DNA of 64,000 nt, taken from the NCBI GenBank assembly GCA_964511665.1, contig CAZEHA010000010.1:9873-73872 (forward strand), given 5' to 3'. Below, one piece after another: positions 52,484-60,726 of the stretch. The notes beneath the pieces were generated by a model that worked only from the letters and a program-made list of their open reading frames with translations, ran no database searches and was not told the DNA's origin. A program made the position numbers and the translations under genes. Position 1 is the first letter of the stretch, and every line of letters begins with the position of its first letter. The stretch is from JAGOEF01 sp964511665 (lineage in GTDB: Bacteria > Bacteroidota > Bacteroidia > Bacteroidales > ML635J-15).

Positions 52484-53413
52484 ATGAAAAACCGACTGTA
52501 TATCGCATTTTCGCTGCTAATGATAAGCCTCACCGTGTCTGCACAAAAAACGGCCGAGCAATATATAGCCGAATTCTCACAAATGGCCGTAAGAGAGATG
52601 AAACGTTCGGGCGTTCCGGCAAGCATTACTCTGGCGCAGGGTATTTTAGAATCGGCAAGCGGGAATTCGCGCTTGGCAAAAGAAGGCAACAATCATTTTG
52701 GCATCAAATGCCATTCTAGCTGGACAGGTGCAAAAATTTATGCCGACGATGATGCCAAAAACGAATGTTTCCGTAAATACAAATCGGCCGAGGAGTCGTA
52801 TCGCGACCACTCCGACTTTTTAAAGGCAAACAGCCGCTATCATTTCCTGTTCGAACTCGACAAAACCGATTATAAAGCCTGGGCTCACGGGCTTAAAAAG
52901 GCAGGATATGCCACCTCTCCCACCTATGCCGAAGCACTTATCCGTTTAATTGAAAAACACGAATTGTATGCATACGACAGCGATGAGAAACCCGATATAA
53001 AACCCGATAAAAAACCGGCGCGAAAAACCAATACCGATGATAATTTCAGTTTGAACCCTTATGGGCGCGACATAATGTACAACAACAACACACCTTATAT
53101 TATTGCTAAAAGCGGTGATAACATTGAAAGCATCTGCAACGAGTTCGACATGATGCCCTGGCAAATACGACGCTATAACGACCTTCGAAAAGGCGACAGC
53201 ATTGTTGCCGGCGAATTCATTTATCTGAAACCAAAGCGCAACAAAGCCGAAAAGGGTCTTGACACACACACCATAGCTCCCGGCGAAAACATGCGCGACA
53301 TTGCTCAACAGTATGCTATAAAAGAGAAGAAATTATATCGCAAGAATAAAATGGAAAAAGACAGCCAACCGGAAGTCAATACCAAAATCAATTTGCGAAA
53401 AACAAAAAAATAA
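52484..53413 (+). CDS. Secreted glucosaminidase (GH73) with LysM domains
   Basis: The 309-residue protein has a signal peptide (residues 1-19, ending VSA). The GH73-type glucosaminidase domain follows (about residues 25-165): GVPASITLAQGILESASGNSRLA, with the catalytic Glu in ILESA, then NNHFGIKCH, SAEESYRDHSDFL and KKAGYATSPTYAEAL. The C-terminal half has a Lys/Pro-rich linker and two LysM-like segments (YIIAKSGDNIESICNEF and HTIAPGENMRDIAQQY). It should cut GlcNAc-MurNAc bonds in peptidoglycan. I placed the start at the ATG at 52484 rather than the TTG 3 nt upstream. It abuts the convergent GldB gene. Confidence 0.9.
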   Translation: MKNRLYIAFSLLMISLTVSAQKTAEQYIAEFSQMAVREMKRSGVPASITLAQGILESASGNSRLAKEGNNHFGIKCHSSWTGAKIYADDDAKNECFRKYKSAEESYRDHSDFLKANSRYHFLFELDKTDYKAWAHGLKKAGYATSPTYAEALIRLIEKHELYAYDSDEKPDIKPDKKPARKTNTDDNFSLNPYGRDIMYNNNTPYIIAKSGDNIESICNEFDMMPWQIRRYNDLRKGDSIVAGEFIYLKPKRNKAEKGLDTHTIAPGENMRDIAQQYAIKEKKLYRKNKMEKDSQPEVNTKINLRKTKK

Positions 53414-54430
53414 TCAGGGCTGATAGCGCGATTGACTCAATATTTTTTGATTATCGGCTTCTTTCATGATATCTGTTACCGAAACTTTGTTGTTTTTGGC
53501 ATATTCGCTAACAATGCGCCATCCCAAATAATTTCCGACACGGGGAGGACTACCCAGACCAAAATCTTTGGTGTAAGGCGAATTGCTACAGAAATTTCGT
53601 ATGGTTAAATAATCGGTTTCGAAAAGCAGTTTTTTATCGATAATGTATGCCCACATATCGCGCTCGTGCCGACGACAATACTGCATATCTTCTTCGCGGT
53701 AAGCATGCTTAAGGCTTAGTTCAGCATCCGGATACATGGCGTCGAGAAAATACAACAGCTTACCTTCGTAAATCATACGGCCCAACAAGGTCTCGTTTTC
53801 GGTATCGTAAGGGTATTTTTCTTGTGCCAGAGCAATCATCACATCAAACGGAATACGCTCAGGAACCATCTGGCGTTGTGCATAATCGGGAATTTGCATT
53901 AGTTTATACAGTTCGCATCCGCTCCCCAGATATTTGTCGAGACCAATACCCACAAAACCTTCGATGGTTACTATAGAATGATTGAAACCGGCAACAAAAG
54001 CAATCACACGCGGTATTTCCTCGTTGCGATAATAATACTTATAGTGCTTAAACCCACTGGTAAGCTCTTTTTCGAGTTGGCTTACATCGCTAAAAACACT
54101 GTCGACTGCCCGAAATGCCTCCATTACAGCATAATCGTCGAGAAAAGTCTGCAAATAATTTGAATACGAACGGTTTTCTAAACCACCAATAGAAATAATA
54201 TCGTAGTTGAAAGCCTCAAAAAACAAATCATATCTCTCATTTATTTTCTGAATTCGTTCTTCTAATGGAATTTTTTTGTTGTTCAACATTTTGTCGAAGC
54301 GTTCGAGTTTTATTTCGAGTTTGATATGCGACACATTTACCTTAAGCGGATTTCTGTCTTTAAGTAACTGCCAGACCACAATAAGGCCAACAAAAAAAAG
54401 AATAATTGCCGGTATCCAAAATTTTTTCAT
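53414..54430 (-). CDS. gldB: Gliding-motility GldB family protein
   Basis: The 338-residue protein matches GldB: an N-terminal anchor, KLERFDKML, then a long helical domain with VAGFNHSIVTIEGFVGIGLDKYLG and the C-terminal RVGNYLGWRIVSEY. GldB is required for gliding and T9SS function in flavobacteria, though its biochemical role is unclear. Unlike the lipoprotein annotation often given to GldB, no Cys is present after the hydrophobic segment, so it is anchored by a transmembrane helix (residues 4-24). It is convergent with the glucosaminidase, with no gap. Confidence 0.82.
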   Translation of the reverse strand: MKKFWIPAIILFFVGLIVVWQLLKDRNPLKVNVSHIKLEIKLERFDKMLNNKKIPLEERIQKINERYDLFFEAFNYDIISIGGLENRSYSNYLQTFLDDYAVMEAFRAVDSVFSDVSQLEKELTSGFKHYKYYYRNEEIPRVIAFVAGFNHSIVTIEGFVGIGLDKYLGSGCELYKLMQIPDYAQRQMVPERIPFDVMIALAQEKYPYDTENETLLGRMIYEGKLLYFLDAMYPDAELSLKHAYREEDMQYCRRHERDMWAYIIDKKLLFETDYLTIRNFCSNSPYTKDFGLGSPPRVGNYLGWRIVSEYAKNNKVSVTDIMKEADNQKILSQSRYQP

Positions 54431-54463
54431 TTCGCTGCAATGTTTTAAATAACAAAATTAGTT

Positions 54464-54471
54464 TATATTTG
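54464..54471 (+). promoter_or_regulatory. Putative -7 box for the beta-barrel gene (TATATTTG)
   Basis: TATATTTG matches TAnnTTTG and lies 37 nt before the ATG at 54509, on the divergent strand from gldB. A standard -33 TTTG is lacking. Confidence 0.4.
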
Positions 54472-54508
54472 CTGTAACAAAAATATATGTTTCAATAAAA
54501 CCAAAAAT

Positions 54509-55189
54509 ATGAAAAAGTTAAGTATCCTTCTTGTTGCATTGCTCATTACAATCGGTTCATTCGCTCAAAAAGTGTCAGGAGGCTTATTTGTAGGCCCCAA
54601 TCTGTCTTGGTACACACTCGACACAAAAATTGCTGAAAACCAAGGTGTCAAACTCGGATATATGTTTGGTGCAATGCTCGATTTCAATCTTGTTGATAAT
54701 TTCGCTCTCACAACCGGAATAAACTTCAATAGTTTGGGAGGCAGTCAGAAATACCAATATGGAGCCCATAATTTCAACCGTCAAGACTACGGCGATACCA
54801 CGCTGTTGGCCAATTCGGTAGTAAAATTCAAAATGGATTATCTCGAAATCCCTATCGGTTTCAAAGGGAAAACAAACGAAATAGGTTATTTTACCTATTT
54901 CCTGAAAGGCGGCGTTACTCCCGGCATTAATATAAAAGCCCGTGCCGATATAACTGTTGGTTCAAACGACATCATAAGTGAAGAAAGCAAACTGCTGAAT
55001 ATGGGATGGTATCTGGGTGGAGGCTTTACTTTTTCGCTTGCCGGAAATACTCGTTTGCTTACTGAGGTAGTATATACAGGAGGTATTTTCGATACCGATA
55101 GAATTGATGTAGTTAAGGCTGACGCAACCTCGGCTAATGTAAAATCGAAGCTCAACAGCATTGCCCTCAAAGTGGGCATATTGTTCTAA
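54509..55189 (+). CDS. Outer-membrane beta-barrel protein (PorT-like family)
   Basis: The 226-residue protein has a signal peptide (MKKLSILLVALLITIGSFAQ) and a small eight-strand barrel pattern: GGLFVGPNLSWYTLDTK, LGYMFGAMLDFNLVDNFALTTGINF, DYLEIPIGFKGKT and the terminal IALKVGILF. These match the outer-membrane beta-barrel family that includes PorT-like proteins; PorT itself is a T9SS accessory protein, but this member is not clearly PorT. A terminator follows at 55211. Confidence 0.75.
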   Translation: MKKLSILLVALLITIGSFAQKVSGGLFVGPNLSWYTLDTKIAENQGVKLGYMFGAMLDFNLVDNFALTTGINFNSLGGSQKYQYGAHNFNRQDYGDTTLLANSVVKFKMDYLEIPIGFKGKTNEIGYFTYFLKGGVTPGINIKARADITVGSNDIISEESKLLNMGWYLGGGFTFSLAGNTRLLTEVVYTGGIFDTDRIDVVKADATSANVKSKLNSIALKVGILF

Positions 55190-55210
55190 ACGAATTTCAA
55201 GTATATTTAC

Positions 55211-55240
55211 ACCCGGGGCAATTTTGTTCCGGGTTTTTTA
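55211..55240 (+). terminator. Intrinsic terminator of the beta-barrel gene
   Basis: ACCCGGGGCA (55211-55220) and TGTTCCGGGT (55225-55234) form a 10-bp stem with two G-U pairs and a 4-nt loop, followed by five Ts. It lies 22 nt after the stop of the barrel gene and 11 nt before nadE. Confidence 0.8.
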
Positions 55241-55250
55241 TTCTGACATC

Positions 55251-56900
55251 ATGAAAATTGCACTGGCACAACAAAACTATCATATTGGCAATTTGCCGGC
55301 CAATACCGAAAAAATAGTTTCGGGCATCGAAAAAGCCAAAACTATGGGGGCAGAACTGGTTGTTTTTTCGGAGCTTGCCGTGTGTGGTTATATTCCGCAC
55401 GATTTACTCGAGCAGCGCGATTTTGTGGAAGAAACGCTGAAAGCTGCCAACAAAATTGCATTACATTGCACCGGTATCGCTGCCATTGTAGGATGCCCCA
55501 CACTGAACACCGACGGCAAAGGCAAACACCTATACAACTCAGCCCTGGTTATGGCAGATGGAAAAATTGTTCGTCGCATTCATAAAACCCTGTTGCCCAC
55601 CTACGATATTTTTGATGAATACCGCTATTTTGAGCCCAACCATAAATTTGAACTGTATGAATTGGGCAACATACGTTTTGCCATTACTATATGCGAAGAC
55701 CTGTGGGACGAACAGCACGACCGCATTCATTTTGTAAACGAAGCCTTGTATAAAATATCGCCCATGCAGCAGCTCTGTGAGTTGGGTGCCCAATGGGTGA
55801 TAAACATTGCCGGATCGCCGTTTTCGTACAATCAGGCCGATGCCCGACGTAAAATTCTGGAGCGCAATGCTTCGAGGTACAATATCCCAATTGTTTATGT
55901 CAATCAGGTGGGTGCGCAAACCGAAATAGTGTTCGACGGCGGGTCGCAGGTGCTTAACGCCAATGGACAGGTGGTGAAAGAACTGGCATACTTCGGCGAA
56001 GACTTTACCATTGTCGATACCGAAAGCATAGCACAAATGCCGGCACTTCCCGCCCGGCAACTCAATAAAACTGAGATTATTCACGATGCACTCATACTTG
56101 GCATACGTGATTATTTCGCAAAAATGGGGTTTAGCAACGCTGTGCTTGGTCTTTCGGGTGGTATCGATTCGGCTGTAACACTTGCCTTGGCAATAAAAGC
56201 ACTTGGAAGCGAGAATTTACACGCCCTGCTGTTGCCTTCGCCTTTTTCGTCGACACATTCCATCAACGACTCGGTTGATATGGCCAAAAGACTGAATATC
56301 AGCTACGACATTATACGCATTGATACCTTGTACGATAGTTTTCTGAATAGTTTACAAACGATTTTGGGCAACAACGACCTCGGCCTTACCGGCGAAAACC
56401 TTCAGGCACGTATCAGGGGAGTGTTGCTGATGGCCTATTCGAATCGTAATGGACACATACTGCTGAACACAAGCAACAAAAGCGAGGCAGCAGTGGGCTA
56501 TTCAACCTTATATGGCGACATGAACGGTGGTCTATCGGTACTGGGCGATGTGTATAAAACCGATGTATATGCGCTGGCCGAATACCTGAATATGCCTATC
56601 GAAATTATCCCCCGAAATATTATCGAAAAAGTGCCCAGCGCCGAACTTCGTCCCAATCAGAAAGATTCCGACAGCTTACCCGAATACCCGCTGCTCGATG
56701 CTATATTGTTCGAGTATATCGAAAACAAAAAATCGATGAGCGAAATTTGCAACCTAGGCTTCGCTGCCGAAACGGTGCAAAAAGTACTGAATTTGGTAAA
56801 CAACAGCGAATACAAACGATTTCAGGCCCCACCCATTATCAGAGTATCGTCGAAAGCCTTTGGGTTTGGCCGTCGCATGCCACTTGTGGCTAAATATTGA
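55251..56900 (+). CDS. nadE: Glutamine-dependent NAD synthetase
   Basis: The 549-residue cytoplasmic enzyme has an N-terminal nitrilase-type glutaminase domain and a C-terminal NAD synthetase domain. The nitrilase triad is visible in VVFSELAVCGY (Glu), HKTLLPTYDIFDE (Lys) and TICEDLWDE (Cys). The synthetase has the P-loop LGLSGGIDSAVTL. It makes NAD from nicotinic acid adenine dinucleotide using glutamine-derived ammonia. I chose the ATG at 55251; a longer frame begins in the preceding gene and reads through the terminator. With pnuC and the NadR-type kinase it gives two NAD routes in this window. Confidence 0.95.
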   Translation: MKIALAQQNYHIGNLPANTEKIVSGIEKAKTMGAELVVFSELAVCGYIPHDLLEQRDFVEETLKAANKIALHCTGIAAIVGCPTLNTDGKGKHLYNSALVMADGKIVRRIHKTLLPTYDIFDEYRYFEPNHKFELYELGNIRFAITICEDLWDEQHDRIHFVNEALYKISPMQQLCELGAQWVINIAGSPFSYNQADARRKILERNASRYNIPIVYVNQVGAQTEIVFDGGSQVLNANGQVVKELAYFGEDFTIVDTESIAQMPALPARQLNKTEIIHDALILGIRDYFAKMGFSNAVLGLSGGIDSAVTLALAIKALGSENLHALLLPSPFSSTHSINDSVDMAKRLNISYDIIRIDTLYDSFLNSLQTILGNNDLGLTGENLQARIRGVLLMAYSNRNGHILLNTSNKSEAAVGYSTLYGDMNGGLSVLGDVYKTDVYALAEYLNMPIEIIPRNIIEKVPSAELRPNQKDSDSLPEYPLLDAILFEYIENKKSMSEICNLGFAAETVQKVLNLVNNSEYKRFQAPPIIRVSSKAFGFGRRMPLVAKY

Positions 56901-56906
56901 GTCACA

Positions 56907-56926
56907 GGCTTAAAAAAAGTTAAGCC
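56907..56926 (+). terminator. Weak hairpin after nadE
   Basis: GGCTTAA (56907-56913) pairs with TTAAGCC (56920-56926) over a 6-nt A-rich loop. There is no T run directly after it, so it may only be an RNA end-stabilising hairpin or a poor terminator. Confidence 0.35.
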
Positions 56927-56950
56927 ATATAAAACATGTAAAAAAAGCTG

Positions 56951-56958
56951 TATTTTTG
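56951..56958 (+). promoter_or_regulatory. Putative -7 box (TATTTTTG) far upstream of the methyltransferase
   Basis: TATTTTTG fits TAnnTTTG. If used it would start a transcript about 195 nt before the methyltransferase ATG, leaving a long leader with several hairpins. Confidence 0.4.
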
Positions 56959-57158
56959 CAGTACTAAAACATTTGGATGTTTACTAATTGTTCGGATAGG
57001 GTGATGTAAATAAGCAAGGCGCACAGCCTAGGCGTATCACTTTTGTTTATACCGGCTTGTAGAAGCCGGCAATTCATGTATTGTATTTTTTTGGTAATAA
57101 CCGAAACCTGTCCATAAAATGAAGAGGAAATAAAAAGGTTTCACAATAATTTTGTATC

Positions 57159-57932
57159 ATGAGTAACGAAAATAGTTCAATTCACGATTTCGATTTTCAT
57201 TTAATATGCGATTATTTCTCAGCCATAGAGCGCCAGGGGCCCGGAAGCCCCGAAGTTACGCTGAAGGCACTGAGTTTTATCGATAACCTGAACGAGCACT
57301 CGCAAATTGTCGATCTGGGCTGCGGCACAGGAGGGCAAACTATGGTGCTGGCGCAACATGCTCCGGGATATTTCACAGGAATAGACCTGTTTGACGGGTT
57401 TATCGATATTTTTAACAAAAACGCTGTAAGCATGCAACTTCGGCACCGCGTGCAAGGCATTGTGGGCTCGATGGAAGCAGTGCCTTTCGGCAACGAAACG
57501 CTCGATCTGATATGGTCAGAAGGAGCCATTTACAACATAGGCTTTGAGCGTGGGCTTCGCGAATGGCGCCAATTTCTGAAACCCGGTGGTTTTGTTGCCG
57601 TTAGCGAAGCTTCGTGGTTTACCGAAAAACGACCTGCCGAAATTGAAAACTTCTGGCTCGACGCCTATCCGGGTATCGACACCATTCCCAACAAATTGTT
57701 GCAGTTGCAAGAGGCCGGATACCTACCCGTGGCTTGCTTTATTTTGCCCGAAACCTGTTGGACAAACAATTTTTATGTGCTTCAGGAACAAATGCAGGAA
57801 GCCTTTCTGAAAAAACATGGCGGCAACAAAACTGCTGAGATGCTGGTTGCCAACGAACAGCGCGAAGCCGAGTTGTACGAAAAATACAGCCAATACTATG
57901 GCTATGCGTTCTATATTGGCAAAAAGCTATAG
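57159..57932 (+). CDS. Class I SAM-dependent methyltransferase
   Basis: The 257-residue protein has a class I Rossmann fold: motif I IVDLGCGTGGQTMVL (about residues 49-63), an acidic motif II (GIDLFDGFID) and a post-motif-III region LKPGGFVAVSEASW. The N terminus (DFHLICDYFSAIERQGPGSPE) is typical of a group of small Bacteroidota/Firmicutes methyltransferases of unknown substrate. No neighbour points to a pathway. It has a long upstream region (56901-57158) with hairpins, so regulated expression is possible. The gene ends near the palindromic repeat cluster. Confidence 0.83.
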   Translation: MSNENSSIHDFDFHLICDYFSAIERQGPGSPEVTLKALSFIDNLNEHSQIVDLGCGTGGQTMVLAQHAPGYFTGIDLFDGFIDIFNKNAVSMQLRHRVQGIVGSMEAVPFGNETLDLIWSEGAIYNIGFERGLREWRQFLKPGGFVAVSEASWFTEKRPAEIENFWLDAYPGIDTIPNKLLQLQEAGYLPVACFILPETCWTNNFYVLQEQMQEAFLKKHGGNKTAEMLVANEQREAELYEKYSQYYGYAFYIGKKL

Positions 57933-58119
57933 TATCCGAAAATATGCAGGCATTGTCAACGGGCGATGCCTGTTTTTTCTAACTCATGCGGCTTATTTAT
58001 CGTGAATTTGAATATAGAATAACTTGCTTGGAAGTACCGAAACGGACACCGAGTTTCCGCCTTAGCGGAAGTATCGAGGTGACCGGTGAATAACAATTTT
58101 TCAGCGGAGCATTACACTA

Positions 58120-58226
58120 CGGACTTCTCGATACAATTTTCTCCCTTGTGGTCGAAAATCACTCGAAGTCCGATGAAAACCGGACACCGAGTGTTCGACG
58201 ATAGGAGAACGTATCGAGGTGACCGG
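58120..58226 (+). repeat. 107-bp direct repeat, copy 1 (units B1-A2)
   Basis: This B-A pair recurs 277 bp downstream at 58397-58503 with the same length of 107 bp and only three differences by eye, all in the central part of the B hairpin loop. The flanking ends are conserved exactly. Confidence 0.9.
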
Positions 58227-58340
58227 TGCTTTCCGGACACCGAGTGATGTATCGAGCATGTCGAGATATTTCCGCCCTAGCGGAAGTATCGAGGTGACCG
58301 GTGAATGATAATGTTTCAGAAATGTGTTTTCGTAGTAAGT

Positions 58341-58368
58341 ATGCAGCCAGCGTGGACGCTGGCTGCAT
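58341..58368. repeat. Perfect 12-bp palindrome
   Basis: ATGCAGCCAGCG (58341-58352) and CGCTGGCTGCAT (58357-58368) are exact inverted repeats around the loop TGGA. It differs from the A/B units and sits between unit A3 and unit B2. It could form a strong RNA or DNA hairpin; it lacks a following T run, so it is not a classic terminator. Confidence 0.85.
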
Positions 58369-58396
58369 ATATAAGTTTCAGAGAAGCGTTACAATA

Positions 58397-58503
58397 CGGA
58401 CTTCTCGATACAATTTCCTCCCTTAGGGTCGAAAATCACTCGAAGTCCGATGAAAACCGGACACCGAGTGTTCGACGATAGGAGAACGTATCGAGGTGAC
58501 CGG
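58397..58503 (+). repeat. 107-bp direct repeat, copy 2 (units B2-A4)
   Basis: This is the second copy of the 107-bp B-A pair. It is nearly identical to 58120-58226, including the 8-bp arms CGGACTTC/GAAGTCCG and the CCGGACAC start of the A unit. Confidence 0.9.
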
Positions 58504-58615
58504 AAAATAACAATGTTTCAGAGAAGCGTTGCACTACGGACTTCTCGATACGTTTCGCTCTTTGGAGCGAAACACACCTCGATTTCACTCGGTGCACCGC
58601 TCGAAGTCAGATTTG

Positions 58616-59179
58616 CTACAACCCCCGATAATCGGTCCAGTTGCACTGGCACCACTTGCCGCGTTCAATTTTCACAGCCTGCATAATGAGATGACCATTC
58701 ATATATTCTTCGAGCACAACGCCGGGAACATCTTTATAGCGGGAATGAAAATTGTAGTCAAGTTTCTCGAAATCGGCAAGAGGGGCGTACCACACATCGT
58801 AAATTGTAGTCTTATCGGTAACCGATGCATAGCGGCATTCGATACCCAAAACCGTACGCGTTTTATCGGAAAATGTTACACGCACATGATCGTATAACTT
58901 TTTCTTTTTCAGTGCTTTGAAACTGGTAACGGCATTGGTGGAATTATACGATATGTCGTTATACTCTTTAATCTGGCTTATTACTTGCTTATTGCGAAAA
59001 TCAACTTTATCGAGCATCAAAATGGGGGGTATATTCACCATTTCGCGCACAATGCAGGTGTCGCTGTACCAGTGACGCAGAGTAACATCTCCAATAAAAT
59101 TATAGATAATTTCAACTGTTTGAGCATTTAGGAATGCTGCAAGAATGACAAGATAAGAAAGCACAACAAATTTTTTCAT
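58616..59179 (-). CDS. Small secreted protein of unknown function (DUF4412/GLPGLI-like pattern)
   Basis: The 187-residue protein has a signal peptide (MKKFVVLSYLVILAAFLNAQ). The mature part has a pattern of strands with FSDKTRTVLGIECRYASV, YDVWYAP and YKDVPGVVLEEYMNGH that resembles DUF4412/GLPGLI-type Bacteroidota proteins, where a Gly-x-Cys and a later Pro-Gly-hydrophobic-Glu motif recur. This is a weak match. The C terminus (WTDYRGL) ends 7 nt from the repeat cluster. It is 32 nt downstream of the OmpA-family gene and may share its transcript. Confidence 0.55.
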   Translation of the reverse strand: MKKFVVLSYLVILAAFLNAQTVEIIYNFIGDVTLRHWYSDTCIVREMVNIPPILMLDKVDFRNKQVISQIKEYNDISYNSTNAVTSFKALKKKKLYDHVRVTFSDKTRTVLGIECRYASVTDKTTIYDVWYAPLADFEKLDYNFHSRYKDVPGVVLEEYMNGHLIMQAVKIERGKWCQCNWTDYRGL

Positions 59180-59211
59180 ATTAAAAGTAAAAAATAAAAA
59201 TATAACTTAAA

Positions 59212-60642
59212 CTACTCAATTATCTTAAATTCAACCCTACGGTTCAGGCGTCGCCCATCTTCGGTATCGTTGCCGGCTACCGGGTTGTTTTCTCCATAAC
59301 CCTTGCTCACGATGCGGTTGCGTGCAATGCCTTTATCGATGAGATATTTGGCTACCGAATCGGCCCTGTCTTGCGATAGTTTCATATTGTAGGCATCGTC
59401 GCCGTCGCTGCTGGTATGGCCGGCTATTTCGATGCGAATTCCGGCGTTATCGCGCATAAACTGTAACAGTTTATCGAGTTCAACAAACGATTCGGGGAGT
59501 AGCACTGCCGAAGCTTTTTCGAACAAAATATTTTCGAGAACAATTGCCTGGCCCATGGCAATTTTCTGCAAACTGACACTGTATTTATACGGATTTTGCG
59601 AAGCGGAACTAAAACGGATTTTCTCGGTTTTAGTAACATATCCAAATGCTTTCACCTCGATGGTGTAATCGGTATTCAACTCGGGCTTCAATGTAAACTC
59701 GCCACTTTGCGAAAATGTGGTTGCCACAGGTTTATCATCAACATACAACACAATTACTGCATGCAATGGCATGGCAGTGCGTTCGTCGGTAACCATTCCG
59801 TTCAGTACAAAATCGACAACCACGGGCCCATCTTCCTTCACCTTAGGCGGTTTTGGTGGTTTTTCGCGCTTCTTTATTTTTATATCCGCTATATTCAGTT
59901 TCACGGCAAAAGTAATTCCCAAATTGCCTCCGGTAAGTTTCTTCGAGGCTGTGTCGGCCGGGCTCCAGTATCCATCGAAATTGCCAAGCCAACCCACCGA
60001 CATACGCGAAAACATAGCCTGATAATAAGTTCTGGCCACAATTTCAATAGGGATTCCGGCAAACGGCTTATAACTCACCTGAAGCATAGGGTCGAGCGAA
60101 AACGATCCTTTCTTGGTCTCCACTATCATATCTTTGCGACGAGGACTTATTTGCAGCGTATCATCGTCCCAATAATACAGCTTGCGCGACAGAAAGCCCA
60201 TACCTATCCCCGGTGCTATCTGAACCCTGCCACTGCCATAGTAACGAGGAAACAAAACAGCAGCCTCTACGGTGCCAATTCCATAGCCGATATCAACCCT
60301 CAGATAAGTAGGATTGTTAGCCGGGTCGTAGTAAGCAAACGTATGGTTAAACTTGCGTGAATAGTTTATCTCGAACAACAAACTGTTTCGGTAATTCATA
60401 CCAACACCGTAATACAAGCCCTTCAGACACTTCATATTATCGAAACCATGAGTGAATACGTAACCATTACGCTTTACGGGGTTTTCGTTGTAAAGCCCAA
60501 TAAACTCATGATAGGTTTTAAGCGGTGCCCGTGTAAAGGTATAACCTCCAGTAAGGTAAAAACTAAAGTTTTGAGCGGGTAGAGCATTCCACGCAAATAG
60601 TGCTGTTGCAGTAAGAGCAAAGCCGATAAACAGGTTTTTCAT
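59212..60642 (-). CDS. OmpA-family protein with CarboxypepD-like domain
   Basis: The 476-residue protein has a signal peptide (residues 1-23) and a probable N-terminal beta barrel (about 25-255, many aromatic strands and YYQAMFSRMSVGW). A carboxypeptidase-D-like/Ig segment spans about 270-355 (VLNGMVTDERTAMPLHAVIVLY). The C-terminal OmpA domain begins near 365: ENILFEKASAVLLPESFVELDKLL, AGHTSSDGDDAYNMKLSQDRADSV and GRRLNRRVEF, with the Asp and Arg that bind diaminopimelate in peptidoglycan. It should link the outer membrane to the cell wall. Confidence 0.9.
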   Translation of the reverse strand: MKNLFIGFALTATALFAWNALPAQNFSFYLTGGYTFTRAPLKTYHEFIGLYNENPVKRNGYVFTHGFDNMKCLKGLYYGVGMNYRNSLLFEINYSRKFNHTFAYYDPANNPTYLRVDIGYGIGTVEAAVLFPRYYGSGRVQIAPGIGMGFLSRKLYYWDDDTLQISPRRKDMIVETKKGSFSLDPMLQVSYKPFAGIPIEIVARTYYQAMFSRMSVGWLGNFDGYWSPADTASKKLTGGNLGITFAVKLNIADIKIKKREKPPKPPKVKEDGPVVVDFVLNGMVTDERTAMPLHAVIVLYVDDKPVATTFSQSGEFTLKPELNTDYTIEVKAFGYVTKTEKIRFSSASQNPYKYSVSLQKIAMGQAIVLENILFEKASAVLLPESFVELDKLLQFMRDNAGIRIEIAGHTSSDGDDAYNMKLSQDRADSVAKYLIDKGIARNRIVSKGYGENNPVAGNDTEDGRRLNRRVEFKIIE

Positions 60643-60726
60643 GGCAGTTGATTTATTGCAAAATTAACAATGATTTTGCAAATCCAATACCTGTTTCAAT
60701 AACAAAAAAGCAACTTTAAAAGAATA

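Larger units (their letters stand above)
58043..58608. repeat. Cluster of composite palindromic repeats
   Basis: The region between convergent genes holds at least seven related hairpin units. Type A units carry CCGGACAC-CGAGT at one end and GTATCGAG-GTGACCGG at the other (58043-58086, 58180-58226, 58233-58301, 58457-58503). Type B units have CGGACTT and AAGTCCG ends (58120-58172, 58397-58449, 58537-58608). Reverse-complemented, B has the same inner CGAGTG ... GTATCGAG core as A with a different outer stem, so A and B are one family in opposite orientations. Inner loops contain further hairpins (TTCCGC/GCGGAA; GTTTCGCTC/GAGCGAAAC). A repeated spacer resembling AACAATGTTTCAGAGAAGCG links units. 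No transposase is present. Confidence 0.85.

Noticed and set aside
58043..58608. CRISPR array
   Set aside because: The repeats vary in length and orientation, spacers are not uniform or unique, and no cas genes are present.
58159..58686. Short ORFs running through the repeat cluster
   Set aside because: They are made of repeat sequence and have no family pattern; the repeat explains them.
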